A program made the translations under genes and the position numbers. Under the pieces are notes generated by a model that worked only from the letters and a program-made list of their open reading frames with translations, did not search any database and was not told the DNA's origin. From Chitinophaga sp. YR573 (GTDB lineage: Bacteria; Bacteroidota; Bacteroidia; Chitinophagales; Chitinophagaceae), in assembly GCF_900110995.1 (NCBI RefSeq), contig NZ_FOJF01000001.1:2621199-2685198 (forward strand): a stretch of DNA of 64,000 bases. The letters are read 5' to 3'. Below are positions 1-8,653 of this stretch, piece by piece; the first letter of the stretch is position 1; every line of letters starts with the position of its first letter.

Positions 1-1066
1 GTATGTTTTCGAAGCACTGGGTAAAAAGAGAGTAACAGAAGTTTTAGCTGGAGATATTTGTGCAGTAGTAGGTATTGAAGATTTCGGTATTGGTGATACC
101 ATTGCTGATTTCGAAGAACCGGAAGCATTGCCAATCATTCCGGTGGATGAGCCAACAATGAACATGCTGTTCAGCATTAACAACTCACCTTTCTTTGCAA
201 AAGATGGTAAGTTCGTTACATCCCGTCACCTGCGTGACCGTCTGATGAAAGAAACTGAAAAGAACCTGGCGCTGCGCGTGCTGGATACTGACAGTGCTGA
301 TAGCTTCATGGTATACGGTCGTGGTATCCTCCACTTAGGTGTACTGATAGAAACTATGCGTCGTGAAGGATATGAGTTGACTGTAGGTCAGCCTCAGGTA
401 ATCCTGAAAGAGGTAGATGGTAAGAAATGTGAGCCTTATGAAACACTGGTGGTAGATGTACCTCAGGAGTTTGCAAGTAAGGTGATTGACCTGGTTACCC
501 GTCGTAAAGGTGAAATGCTGATCATGGAAACCAAAGGTGACATGCAGCATCTGGAATTCGAAATTCCTTCACGTGGTCTGATCGGTTTACGTACACAGAT
601 GCTGACCGGTACTGCCGGTGAAGCTGTAATGGCGCACCGTTTCAATGACTACAAACCATGGAAAGGACCAATTCCCGGTCGTAACAATGGTGTGTTGATC
701 GCTAAAGAAAACGGTACCACTACCGGTTACTCTATCGATAAACTGCAGGACAGAGGATTCTTCTTCGTTGATCCGGGAGAAGAGGTTTACAAAGGCATGA
801 TCATCGGTGAAAACAATAAGCCTGGTGACCTGGTAGTGAACCCTAATGAAGGAAAGAAACTGACCAACATGCGTGCAAGTGGTACCGATGGTGCTACCAG
901 CATTGCTCCTAAAACCCTGATGACACTGGAAGAATGTATGGAGTACATCCAGCATGATGAGTGTATAGAGGTTACGCCTAACCACATCCGTATGCGTAAA
1001 ACCATCCTGGACGAAGAAGAGCGTAAGAGACAACAAAAAGTAATGAAGGCTGATAGCGTAGGCTAA
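1..1066 (+). CDS. typA: Ribosome-associated GTPase TypA/BipA, C-terminal part
   Basis: The gene is cut by the left window edge and is open from base 2; no start is visible. The last 354 or so residues match the TypA/BipA C-terminus: the end of the domain II beta-barrel (GDICAVVGIEDFGIGDTI), the EF-G-like domain III (LRVLDTDSADSFMVYGRGILHLGVLIE), domain V (SRGLIGLRTQMLTGTAGEAVM) and the TypA-specific C-terminal domain ending in ITPNHIRMRK-type sequence (EVTPNHIRMRKTILDEEERKR). The GTPase domain lies outside the window. TypA binds the 70S ribosome and assists 50S assembly and stress or low-temperature growth. A strong terminator follows 22 nt after the stop. Confidence 0.95.
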   Translation, partial: YVFEALGKKRVTEVLAGDICAVVGIEDFGIGDTIADFEEPEALPIIPVDEPTMNMLFSINNSPFFAKDGKFVTSRHLRDRLMKETEKNLALRVLDTDSADSFMVYGRGILHLGVLIETMRREGYELTVGQPQVILKEVDGKKCEPYETLVVDVPQEFASKVIDLVTRRKGEMLIMETKGDMQHLEFEIPSRGLIGLRTQMLTGTAGEAVMAHRFNDYKPWKGPIPGRNNGVLIAKENGTTTGYSIDKLQDRGFFFVDPGEEVYKGMIIGENNKPGDLVVNPNEGKKLTNMRASGTDGATSIAPKTLMTLEECMEYIQHDECIEVTPNHIRMRKTILDEEERKRQQKVMKADSVG

Positions 1067-1088
1067 TGAATCCTTCTTTAAGATATAA

Positions 1089-1119
1089 CCGTCCTGGCGT
1101 AAGCCGGGACGGTTTTTTT
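1089..1119 (+). terminator. Rho-independent terminator of typA
   Basis: A 10-bp stem (CCGTCCTGGC / GCCGGGACGG, one G-U pair) with a GTAA loop is followed by seven T. It separates typA from the SIR2-like gene. Confidence 0.9.
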
Positions 1120-1138
1120 GTTTTAGACCCTACGTATA

Positions 1139-1166
1139 TTGGATGCGTATCCAATGCCTACATTTG
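1139..1166 (+). promoter_or_regulatory. Bacteroidota promoter for the SIR2-like gene, with embedded palindrome
   Basis: TTG (1139-1141), 17-nt spacer, TACATTTG (1159-1166) is an exact match to the Bacteroidota -33/-7 pattern. A perfect 7-bp inverted repeat ATTGGAT-gcgt-ATCCAAT (1138-1155) covers the -33 box and most of the spacer, where a repressor would sit. The gene starts 39 nt further on. Confidence 0.75.
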
Positions 1167-1204
1167 TTATATTGAAAGACCTGTTAACACCAAACTATTA
1201 AGAC

Positions 1205-2080
1205 ATGAGGAATCCGATATTGCTGATAGGTAACGATATCAACAACATATCCAAAGGCCAGAGCTGGAAAGAACTGTTGCAGGATATCATAAACTTCTGC
1301 CTTCCTGAAGGCTGTGTGCAACTGGACGACCGGAAGCCTTTCCCGCTGTTATACGAAGAAATCTTCCTTACTGCCATCCGGCAAACACATATCAATGAAG
1401 CTGATTTAAAAACATTTATTGCAAAGAAAACACTGGCTATACAGTCTAATGAAATTCATGCAGAGATCCGTAGTCTTAAACCGGCACATATTCTCACTAC
1501 CAACTATGAGTTTACGCTGGAAGGAGTAATACCAACCTCTTATGATGGTATCATCACAGAAAGGATTTTCAGTATTTTCAGAAAATATATAGTAGATAAT
1601 ATTCACTACTGGCATATCCATGGAGATTGTCTGAACCCCCTAAGTATTAACCTGGGCTTTGAGCATTATGGTGGACAGCTGCAACAGATGCGGAATTATG
1701 TAGTGTCCGGTACTACGTATTCCAGCCCGCAGGCACCCAGGTTATCCCTGGTAAGACGTATGCACCTGAAAGAACCCATCAGGGAAGATTCCTGGCTGGA
1801 CCTGTTCTTCACAAAGGATATCCATATATTCGGGTTATCATTGGACTTTGTGGAAACGGATCTCTGGTGGTTGCTGACTTATCGCGCACGTCAGAAATTC
1901 CAGAAGAACACTATCCCGGTAAGGAATGCGCTCTATTATTATATCCCGGCAGAATTTGTAAAAGGAGCCAAATTCAAACTGGATATGCTGGCCGCCAATG
2001 ATGTAAAGGTGATTGACATTGAAGCAAAAGATAAAGCGGCTTATTACAGAGAGGTGATCAGAAGAATCCGGCAGTTATAA
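1205..2080 (+). CDS. SIR2-like domain protein
   Basis: A 291-residue protein that looks like a single SIR2-type Rossmann domain. Seen: N-terminal hydrophobic strand with nucleotide-binding-like loop (ILLIGNDINNI, residues 5-15), the TTNYE motif near residue 99 (the TTNYD signature of SIR2-like NADases and deacylases), HIHGD near residue 138 (position of the catalytic His), and a late IFGLSLDFVETD segment matching the SIR2_2 C-terminal strand. Family knowledge: stand-alone SIR2-like proteins hydrolyse NAD+ or deacylate proteins, and some act in phage defence as part of multi-gene systems. No defence partner is adjacent, so the role is open. It has its own promoter with an operator-like palindrome. 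The META lipoprotein follows closely and may be cotranscribed. Confidence 0.7.
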   Translation: MRNPILLIGNDINNISKGQSWKELLQDIINFCLPEGCVQLDDRKPFPLLYEEIFLTAIRQTHINEADLKTFIAKKTLAIQSNEIHAEIRSLKPAHILTTNYEFTLEGVIPTSYDGIITERIFSIFRKYIVDNIHYWHIHGDCLNPLSINLGFEHYGGQLQQMRNYVVSGTTYSSPQAPRLSLVRRMHLKEPIREDSWLDLFFTKDIHIFGLSLDFVETDLWWLLTYRARQKFQKNTIPVRNALYYYIPAEFVKGAKFKLDMLAANDVKVIDIEAKDKAAYYREVIRRIRQL

Positions 2081-2126
2081 CTGATGGTTTGATTTTTGAA
2101 TGAGATATCTTACTAAACCTATAATC

Positions 2127-2618
2127 ATGTTTTACAAATTTACCCTCACATTAGCTGTAATACTGGCGAACGCCTGCAACCCTCCTGCTACAACGAAAGA
2201 AACTCCAAAAGTACCTGCTGTAGAAGACGCCGTGAAAGAAGTAAACTTAACAGGAAGCGTATGGCATTACATACAACGGAAAAGATGGAAGCTGATACAG
2301 ATGAATGGCCAGATGCAGGAACAATCTTCCGTATGGCTGGAGTTTGATACGACCGCACGCCGCATCAGTGGTAACGGTGGTTGCAACAAACTGGCCGGAG
2401 CTTATAATCTGACAGCAGATACAATCTCATTCCGGCAGGTCATCAGCACCCGCATGGCCTGTGTGGATCAGGCAGCAAATGAAAGAGAGGTAACATTTCT
2501 CCGGTTATTATCAGACCATCCTTATACATTTGATGTAGCAGATCAGACATTACAATTGTACGATAGCAGCAAGATAATACTGATGTTTGGTGCAATGGAT
2601 AAAGAATCGCAGCAATAA
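2127..2618 (+). CDS. META domain (HslJ-like) lipoprotein
   Basis: The mature part carries a META domain: WKLIQMNGQ near the start, FDTTARRISGNGGCNKLAGAYNL, then a STRMAC segment and LRLLSDHPYTFDV. This is the fold of E. coli HslJ and of many Bacteroidota envelope lipoproteins. I choose the ATG at 2127, which gives a compact signal peptide with lipobox-like ILANAC; the upstream in-frame ATG at 2100 would add nine residues. It lies 46 nt after the SIR2-like gene and is followed by a bidirectional terminator. Function in the family is poorly known (envelope stress or novobiocin resistance for HslJ). Confidence 0.8.
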   Translation: MFYKFTLTLAVILANACNPPATTKETPKVPAVEDAVKEVNLTGSVWHYIQRKRWKLIQMNGQMQEQSSVWLEFDTTARRISGNGGCNKLAGAYNLTADTISFRQVISTRMACVDQAANEREVTFLRLLSDHPYTFDVADQTLQLYDSSKIILMFGAMDKESQQ

Positions 2619-2635
2619 AAAGTAACTATAATAAA

Positions 2636-2666
2636 AAAGGCCCGGTAGCATCACTACCGGGCCTTT
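2636..2666. terminator. Bidirectional terminator between convergent genes
   Basis: Perfect 13-bp inverted repeat (AAAGGCCCGGTAG / CTACCGGGCCTTT) with a 5-nt loop, A-rich on the left and T-rich on the right. It serves the META lipoprotein (+) and the S46 peptidase (-). Confidence 0.85.
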
Positions 2667-2681
2667 CTACACAAGCATAAA

Positions 2682-4838
2682 TTATTTTATCAGCTTCAGC
2701 TCATTCACAATATTAGGAGCCCCACCCAATTTATCAATACACCAGAGTACATAACGTACATCCACACAAATTGTCCTGTTATATACAGGATCAAACTGAA
2801 TCTTGTGGCTCAAAGCTTCATAGTTACCATCAAAAGCAAGACCAATCAGTTCCCCATTAGCATTCAATACAGGAGAACCAGAGTTCCCACCTGTAATATC
2901 GTTAGTTGTAATAAAACAAGTAACAAGATCATTCTTCCTAAGATCTTTATACTGGCCAAAGTCTTTCTTCTTATATAAATCCAGGTAGTTATCAGGTAAA
3001 TCAAACTCATAATCTCCTGCTTTATATTTCTCCATCACACCTTTCATCGTACACACATAATCATAAGACACCGCATCACGGGGAGAATAAGGTTTCACCT
3101 GTCCGTAAGTAAGACGCATAGAGAAGTTAGCATCCGGATACCATTTCTTATTAGGCTCCATGGCTAACAATCCTTTCAGATAAACACGGCCAAGGTCATT
3201 ATTCTGCGTAACGAACTGGTTATAGATCGGCATGTATTTACTTACATAGTTCTTTATGAAAGCACTGGAATAAGCAAAAGCAGGATCAGTCTGCAGGGTC
3301 ACTGCATCAGGATTAGCAATAAACGCCTTCCAGCGGGCATCATTCAGGATCATAGATCCGGACATCAGTGCAGAAGACCAGAGACGGTAAGTATTATCAT
3401 CATCCAAAGCACCGAATTTAGCTTTAACCGCATCGTAGAAGCCAATAGGATGTTGTGCCTGTGGAATATCCGTATAGAAAAGACGACAGGTAGCAGCCAG
3501 GATTTTCTGATCGCTGGTCTTATCTTCCTGTGCCAGGAAAGCGGTACGGGCTTTATCAGCAGCCTGTATACTTTGCTTGATTGCATCAGATGCCGTACCA
3601 GGAGTCACCATCGCTTTTTCTACCGCCTGTAAACTGGCAGCAAAAGCGGCGAGAGGAGAACCTAAGATCCCTTCGTTGATATAAATACGATGTTTAGCAT
3701 AAGGAGTCCAGTCCTGGTAAGCCTTTGCATAATCCTTAAAGATATTTTCAAACTCAGGTTTACCCTGCGCCCATTTCTCAAATGTAGCTTCCTGCTGTTG
3801 TTTCTCTTCCTGTACTTTATATTTCAGGAGTTGCTGTGTTTCTCCATCAAAGAATTTCCAGTAATTGGCAATACCTGCATAAGAAGAGGCCATTTTCAAT
3901 TTAATGGCCGGGTCTTTCTTCATCTGCTCAAACATATATTTAAGACGAACAGCGCGAAGCGCCACTACAGAAGGGTTTTCCACATTTATTTTCAGCTTCA
4001 CCCCTTCAGAGCTTTCGTATCTGTTGGTACCACCCGGGTAACCAAAGATCATGGCATAATCATTTTCCCTGATCCCTTTTATAGAAACCGGTAAGAAGTA
4101 TTTAGGTTTTAAAGGCACATTGTCCGCCGCATATTCAGCAGGTTTGCCGTCTTTACTCACATATACACGGAAAATGGAGAAGTCGCCGGTATGGCGGGGC
4201 CATTCCCAGTTATCCGTATCACCACCGAATTTGCCTATACTTTCAGGCGGAGCCCCTACCAGGCGGATATCTTTATAACGCTCGTACACAAAAAGCAGGA
4301 ACTGGTTACCCTTGAACATAGGGAGCACCTTTGCTTCATAGCTGGTATTGGCGATAGTCTGGCTAACAATATCAGTGGTAATTTTCTGTTGTTGTGTTAC
4401 TCTTTCCTGACCGGAAAGTCCTTTCAGGGCTTCTTCTACCTTTGCCGTAACGTCTTCCACTCTTACGAGGAACTGTATAGACAAAGTTTTTGAAGGGATT
4501 TCCTGTTGTTTGTTCAGGGCATAAAAACCATTTTTCAGGTAATTATGTTCCATGGAACTGGCTGTAGCAATGGCATCATAACCACAGTGATGGTTGGTGA
4601 ATATTAATCCCTGACTACTCACTATCTCTCCTGTACAACCTCCTCCGAATATTACAATGGCGTCTTTCAAAGAGGCCTTATTGATACTGTACAACTGATC
4701 TTTGGTTAATTTCAGACCTTTTTTAACCATGTCGTTGTACACTTGCTGTCCCAATAGGTACGGCAGCCACATACCTTCATCTGCCCTGGCAAATTTAACC
4801 GTCAGCAGTAAAAGGAGGAGTAATACATTTTTCTTCAT
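2682..4838 (-). CDS. S46 family dipeptidyl-peptidase (DPP7-type)
   Basis: A 718-residue exported serine peptidase with an N-terminal signal peptide (MKKNVLLLLLLL...ARA). S46 enzymes release dipeptides from oligopeptides in the periplasm of asaccharolytic or proteolytic Bacteroidota. The chymotrypsin-like triad is visible: His84 in TNHHCGY, Asp219 in RHTGDFSIFR and Ser653 in GGNSGSPV. Cys68 and Cys85 are placed for the family disulfide. The S1 specificity position, 18 residues after the Ser, is Gly671 (FDGNYE), as in DPP7 (hydrophobic P1), not Arg as in DPP11 (acidic P1). Length equals the family norm. A TAGGTTTG -7 box lies 29 nt upstream on the minus strand. Confidence 0.93.
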   Translation of the reverse strand: MKKNVLLLLLLLTVKFARADEGMWLPYLLGQQVYNDMVKKGLKLTKDQLYSINKASLKDAIVIFGGGCTGEIVSSQGLIFTNHHCGYDAIATASSMEHNYLKNGFYALNKQQEIPSKTLSIQFLVRVEDVTAKVEEALKGLSGQERVTQQQKITTDIVSQTIANTSYEAKVLPMFKGNQFLLFVYERYKDIRLVGAPPESIGKFGGDTDNWEWPRHTGDFSIFRVYVSKDGKPAEYAADNVPLKPKYFLPVSIKGIRENDYAMIFGYPGGTNRYESSEGVKLKINVENPSVVALRAVRLKYMFEQMKKDPAIKLKMASSYAGIANYWKFFDGETQQLLKYKVQEEKQQQEATFEKWAQGKPEFENIFKDYAKAYQDWTPYAKHRIYINEGILGSPLAAFAASLQAVEKAMVTPGTASDAIKQSIQAADKARTAFLAQEDKTSDQKILAATCRLFYTDIPQAQHPIGFYDAVKAKFGALDDDNTYRLWSSALMSGSMILNDARWKAFIANPDAVTLQTDPAFAYSSAFIKNYVSKYMPIYNQFVTQNNDLGRVYLKGLLAMEPNKKWYPDANFSMRLTYGQVKPYSPRDAVSYDYVCTMKGVMEKYKAGDYEFDLPDNYLDLYKKKDFGQYKDLRKNDLVTCFITTNDITGGNSGSPVLNANGELIGLAFDGNYEALSHKIQFDPVYNRTICVDVRYVLWCIDKLGGAPNIVNELKLIK

Positions 4839-4866
4839 AATTAATATTCTATTTTGTAAAGGACCT

Positions 4867-4874
4867 CAAACCTA
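4867..4874 (-). promoter_or_regulatory. -7 box of the S46 peptidase gene
   Basis: TAGGTTTG on the minus strand matches TAnnTTTG exactly, 28 nt before the ATG. No clear TTG -33 box at the usual spacing. Confidence 0.5.
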
Positions 4875-5008
4875 GCTAATTTTTCATTAAGTGCCATATT
4901 GACTGTGCTGAGTGGTTGTATTGAGGCACTGGCGGGTATCTTATAAAATTGGAATGGCGTTTGTAAGGGACGTTTATTATCACTAAACATCATTTTAAAA
5001 ACCTACGT

Positions 5009-5440
5009 ATGAGAATATTGCTGTACTTGCTTGCTGCCGCTACCTTTTCTGCCTGTCATGAGACCGGAAAGCAGCAGGAGAAGAAAGATGAGATGAAAGA
5101 AGGTGTGGAGAAAATTGGACAAGATGTTAAGGAAACTGCCAAAGATGCGGGAGAATACCTGGATGAACAGCGTAAAAAAGTGAGTGACGATCTGCAGGAC
5201 CGTAAGGATGAAATAGATCAGAAAATGAAGGACCTCAAAAAAGATGGTTCAGAAAAGAGTACAAAAGCCCGTAAAAGGTTGTCAGAACTGAGGGATCAGA
5301 TCAATCGTGAACTGGAAGATGTAAAAAAGAGCAGCGCATCTACCTGGGAGGATACCCGTAAAGGAGCAGATACCCTGCTTAAAAAATCAGACAGGGAATG
5401 GACGGAGTTCAAGCAGGAATTTAATGAGTTGTTCCAGTAA
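5009..5440 (+). CDS. Charged coiled-coil lipoprotein
   Basis: 143 residues. The N-terminus MRILLYLLAAATFSAC is a lipoprotein signal peptide with the lipid-modified Cys at 16. The remainder is almost wholly charged and helical (repeated KK/DE heptad-like segments such as EKIGQDVKETAKDAGEYLDEQRKK), like apolipoprotein- or LEA-like envelope proteins. No catalytic motif. Probably a surface or periplasmic stress or spacer protein; function unknown. It stands alone between the divergent S46 gene and rnhB. Confidence 0.75.
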   Translation: MRILLYLLAAATFSACHETGKQQEKKDEMKEGVEKIGQDVKETAKDAGEYLDEQRKKVSDDLQDRKDEIDQKMKDLKKDGSEKSTKARKRLSELRDQINRELEDVKKSSASTWEDTRKGADTLLKKSDREWTEFKQEFNELFQ

Positions 5441-5515
5441 ATTAAGAATTTGTAACGGTCTGTGGGGGCTAATCTAAAATAACTAACTTTACCTGGCAAC
5501 AATCACTATAGGGCT

Positions 5516-6136
5516 GTGTTACTTTCATACCATCAAAAGGAAATTGCGTTTGAAGCTGGCTGTGACGAAGCCGGAAGAGGGTGTCTGGCAGGGCCGGTAT
5601 TTGCGGCCGCTGTGATATTGCCGGTTGAATTCCGGCATAAGCTCCTGAATGATTCCAAGCAGATGAAGGCGGCAGACCGTGATACCCTGCGGGTGGTAAT
5701 AGAAAGAGAAGCAGTATGTTATGCAGTTGCCAGTGTAGATAATGAGGAGATCGACAGGATCAATATCCTGCAGGCATCTTTCAGGGCGATGCACCTAGCT
5801 TTAGAAAAGCTGAAGCAAAGGCCCGGTTATATATTGGTAGATGGCAACCGCTTTGTCCCTTATGGAGATATCCCTCATGCCTGTATTATTAAAGGAGATG
5901 GGATATATGCTTCTATAGCAGCAGCATCCATACTGGCTAAAACTTACCGGGATGAATATATGCAGTCCCTGCATGAACAATTTCCGCATTTTGGCTGGCA
6001 GGAAAATAAAGGTTATCCTACTGTATATCACCGTAATGCAATCCGGGAACATGGAGATACCCCTTATCACCGTAAATCTTTCCGGTTATTGCCGGAACAG
6101 ATAGAACTGGATTTTGCCGACAAACCTGTGAAATAG
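5516..6136 (+). CDS. rnhB: Ribonuclease HII
   Basis: RNase HII removes ribonucleotides from DNA. Seen: GCDEAGRGCLAGPV (Asp17, Glu18), VDGN (Asp109), KGD (Asp128) and the ASILAKTYRDEYM helix, with the family PHFGWQENKGYPT tail. 206 residues is normal for the family. The start is a GTG at 5516: an in-frame stop lies at 5480 and no ATG intervenes, and the next residues LLSYHQKEIAFEAGCDEAG fit the expected distance to the first catalytic Asp. Upstream is a short AT-rich gap. Confidence 0.95.
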   Translation: MLLSYHQKEIAFEAGCDEAGRGCLAGPVFAAAVILPVEFRHKLLNDSKQMKAADRDTLRVVIEREAVCYAVASVDNEEIDRINILQASFRAMHLALEKLKQRPGYILVDGNRFVPYGDIPHACIIKGDGIYASIAAASILAKTYRDEYMQSLHEQFPHFGWQENKGYPTVYHRNAIREHGDTPYHRKSFRLLPEQIELDFADKPVK

Positions 6137-6155
6137 GCCTTCCCGCCCGTGGAAG

Positions 6156-6187
6156 TTGAATACTTAAAACTATTGTTATTATTTTTG
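6156..6187 (+). promoter_or_regulatory. Promoter of rpoN
   Basis: TTG (6156-6158), 21-nt spacer, TATTTTTG (6180-6187); 20 nt to the rpoN ATG. Confidence 0.7.
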
Positions 6188-6207
6188 CCATTGGATAGGA
6201 TCAGACT

Positions 6208-7695
6208 ATGTTAAAGCAGACACAACAGCAGAAGCTATTACAAAAATTGTCTCCACAGCAGATTCAGTTAATGAAGCTGCTTCAGGTACCCACGGCTGTT
6301 CTTGAAGAACGTATCAAGGAAGAGCTGGAGGAAAATCCTGCCCTGGAATATGGAGAGGAAGCGCAGGAAGATGAATTTAAGGAAACGCAGGAAGAATACA
6401 CGGCGCCTGAAGAGGAGGATGATTTTGAGCCTGATGGAAGCGAGAATGAATACGATAATATTGATATCTCCGAATACGTAAGTGAAGGAGATGATGATAT
6501 AGCCGATTACAGGTTGCGGGATGATAACTACCCAGACCCGGATGAGAACAAAACCATCCCGGTAAGAGTGGAAACATCTTTCCATGAGCATCTGTTGGCA
6601 CAACTGGGTATGCTGGCACTGGATGAAAGACAGACCAGCATCGCAGAACAGATCATTGGTAGCATTGATGATGATGGTTACCTGAGAAGAGAGATCAGTG
6701 CAATTGTGGACGACCTTTCTTTTTCTCAGAACGTATCTACAGATGAAGACGAGATCAAGGACCTGATTAAAAAGATCCAGGAGTTTGATCCGCCGGGTAT
6801 CTGTGCTACAGACCTGAAGGAGTGTCTGTTACTGCAATTGAAACGCAAAATTCAGGATGATCCCGGAGTGATGGGCGCTTACCAGATCCTGGAGAACTAC
6901 TTTGATGAGTTTACCAAGAAGCACTACGAGAAGATCCAGAAGGGATTGAATATGAGTGATGAAGCGCTGAAGGAAGCCATAGGCCAGATTATCCGTCTTA
7001 CGCCAAAACCAGGCGGCAATTATGCCACCCTGAATAAGGCCGAGAGTTATGTGATACCTGACTTTTTCATCCTCAACAATAACGGTAAACTGGAATTGTC
7101 CCTTAATTCAAAGAATGCACCTGACCTAAGAATTTCTGAAGGTTACAGGGATATGCTGAAGGATTATGACCGTGGAGATAAGAAAGACAAACGTCAGAAA
7201 GAAGCGGTACTGTTTATCAAACAGAAGATAGATGCAGCTAAATGGTTCATTGATGCTATCAAGCAAAGGCAACATACGCTGTTGTCTACAATGGAATCTA
7301 TCATGGGGTATCAGCGGGAATTTTTCCTTACAGGGGATGAAACAACGATGAGACCTATGATCCTGAAGGACATTGCAGATATTACCCAGCTGGATATTTC
7401 TACCGTAAGCCGTGTGGCGAACAGTAAATACGTGCAGACAGAGTTTGGTACTTTTAAGCTCAAGTTCTTTTTCAGCGAGTCATTATCTACAGATAGCGGG
7501 GAAGAAGTATCGACCCGTGAGGTAAAGAAGATTTTGTCTGATCTGATAGAAGGGGAGAACAAGCGTAAACCGCTGAGTGATGAGAACCTGACGAAGATGC
7601 TTCAGGATAAGGGGTACAATATTGCCCGCCGTACGGTGGCCAAATACAGGGAGCAGTTAAATATACCAGTAGCAAGGCTTAGAAAAGAGCTTTAA
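6208..7695 (+). CDS. rpoN: RNA polymerase sigma-54 factor
   Basis: 495 residues, full length. Region I is Gln/Leu rich (LKQTQQQKLLQKLSPQQIQLMKLLQ), region II is strongly acidic (about residues 45-115), followed by the core-binding domain and the DNA-binding domain with the RpoN box ARRTVAKYRE at residues 473-482. Sigma-54 recognises -24/-12 promoters and needs AAA+ enhancer-binding proteins; none is encoded in this window. It has its own promoter and is followed 24 nt later by a membrane protein gene that may be cotranscribed. A sigma-54-like site is seen in this window at 20047. Confidence 0.97.
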   Translation: MLKQTQQQKLLQKLSPQQIQLMKLLQVPTAVLEERIKEELEENPALEYGEEAQEDEFKETQEEYTAPEEEDDFEPDGSENEYDNIDISEYVSEGDDDIADYRLRDDNYPDPDENKTIPVRVETSFHEHLLAQLGMLALDERQTSIAEQIIGSIDDDGYLRREISAIVDDLSFSQNVSTDEDEIKDLIKKIQEFDPPGICATDLKECLLLQLKRKIQDDPGVMGAYQILENYFDEFTKKHYEKIQKGLNMSDEALKEAIGQIIRLTPKPGGNYATLNKAESYVIPDFFILNNNGKLELSLNSKNAPDLRISEGYRDMLKDYDRGDKKDKRQKEAVLFIKQKIDAAKWFIDAIKQRQHTLLSTMESIMGYQREFFLTGDETTMRPMILKDIADITQLDISTVSRVANSKYVQTEFGTFKLKFFFSESLSTDSGEEVSTREVKKILSDLIEGENKRKPLSDENLTKMLQDKGYNIARRTVAKYREQLNIPVARLRKEL

Positions 7696-7719
7696 AAAAT
7701 TAATATCAGGGGGTATCGA

Positions 7720-8400
7720 ATGGAACAGGCAACATTATCAACAACGGATAACCGTCCGGTATTTTCATCAGCATTGCGTGCGGTAGCAACGGTTATTTCT
7801 TATATCACGCATCCGTTATTTATACCGTTAATTATTACGTTCCTGATAGTGAGGTCACTGCCGGAATACTTTGTAGCATTTGCCCACAGCAGCAAGCGTT
7901 TTCAGTATGATACGCTTTATATCCGTGTACTCACCATCAGTATATTTTTCCCGGTATTAACTTTAATGCTGGCACGTTCCCTGAAGTTTGTAGAGTCTAT
8001 ACAGATGCATACGCAGCGCGACCGTATCATTCCATATGTAGCCTGTACCATTTATTATTTCTGGGCATTTTATGCGTTTAAGAGGGAAGGGGTAACACCT
8101 CCTTTTTTCAATGCATTTTTCCTGGGGGTATTTTTAGCGGTGGTATTGTCTATGGTAGGTAATACGTATGCGAAGATCAGTATGCATACGACCGGCTGGG
8201 GCGGGGTAATCGGCCTTTTGCTGATGCTGATGACCGGTATGCATATGAATGTTAGTTTTCCGCTGGTAGTCACTATTCTGATAGCCGGTGTTGTAGCAAC
8301 GGCCCGTTTAATTCTTTCCGCGCATACTCCTGCCGAGATCTATACCGGTTTTATTATCGGTATTCTATCGCAATGGATAGCATATGGTATAGTAGGGTAA
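7720..8400 (+). CDS. Multi-pass membrane protein, PAP2-like with degenerate motifs
   Basis: 226 residues with about five or six hydrophobic segments. The C-terminal half resembles the PAP2 phosphatase core: HTQRDRIIPY (like KX6RP), SMHTTGWGG (in place of PSGH), and ARLILSAHTPAEIYTGFIIG (like SRX5HX3D, with Glu for Asp). The acid-phosphatase residues are thus only partly conserved, so lipid phosphatase activity is uncertain. Lies 24 nt after rpoN, a likely operon partner. Confidence 0.6.
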   Translation: MEQATLSTTDNRPVFSSALRAVATVISYITHPLFIPLIITFLIVRSLPEYFVAFAHSSKRFQYDTLYIRVLTISIFFPVLTLMLARSLKFVESIQMHTQRDRIIPYVACTIYYFWAFYAFKREGVTPPFFNAFFLGVFLAVVLSMVGNTYAKISMHTTGWGGVIGLLLMLMTGMHMNVSFPLVVTILIAGVVATARLILSAHTPAEIYTGFIIGILSQWIAYGIVG

Positions 8401-8626
8401 GATTATTTTTCTTTCTTTTTTCACTACGCACATTCAGTGCGTGAAGGTGGCCCATCTTTGTAGTGTTATTTGAACATTGACATATGTTACCGTTGTGAGT
8501 TAACCCTTAAACTTTTTTTTGATTCGGTGAAAGGTTGCAGGCTTTACTATAGGATTTAGCATTTTTGGTGTAAAATGCTAAAAAATTTGGGAAAGTTAAA
8601 AATTAGATCTTAACTTAGCGCACCAT

Positions 8627-8634
8627 TAAATTTG
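8627..8634 (+). promoter_or_regulatory. -7 box of recA
   Basis: TAAATTTG matches TAnnTTTG, 19 nt before the recA ATG. The 253-nt gap upstream shows no clear -33 TTG at canonical spacing and no LexA-like palindrome that I can recognise. Confidence 0.5.
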
Positions 8635-8653
8635 TAAAAAAACACTTACTAAT

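Noticed and set aside
8401..8500. Terminator after the PAP2-like gene
   Set aside because: The hairpin around TTCACTACGCAC/GTGCGTGAA has a three-base bulge and no T-tract after it.
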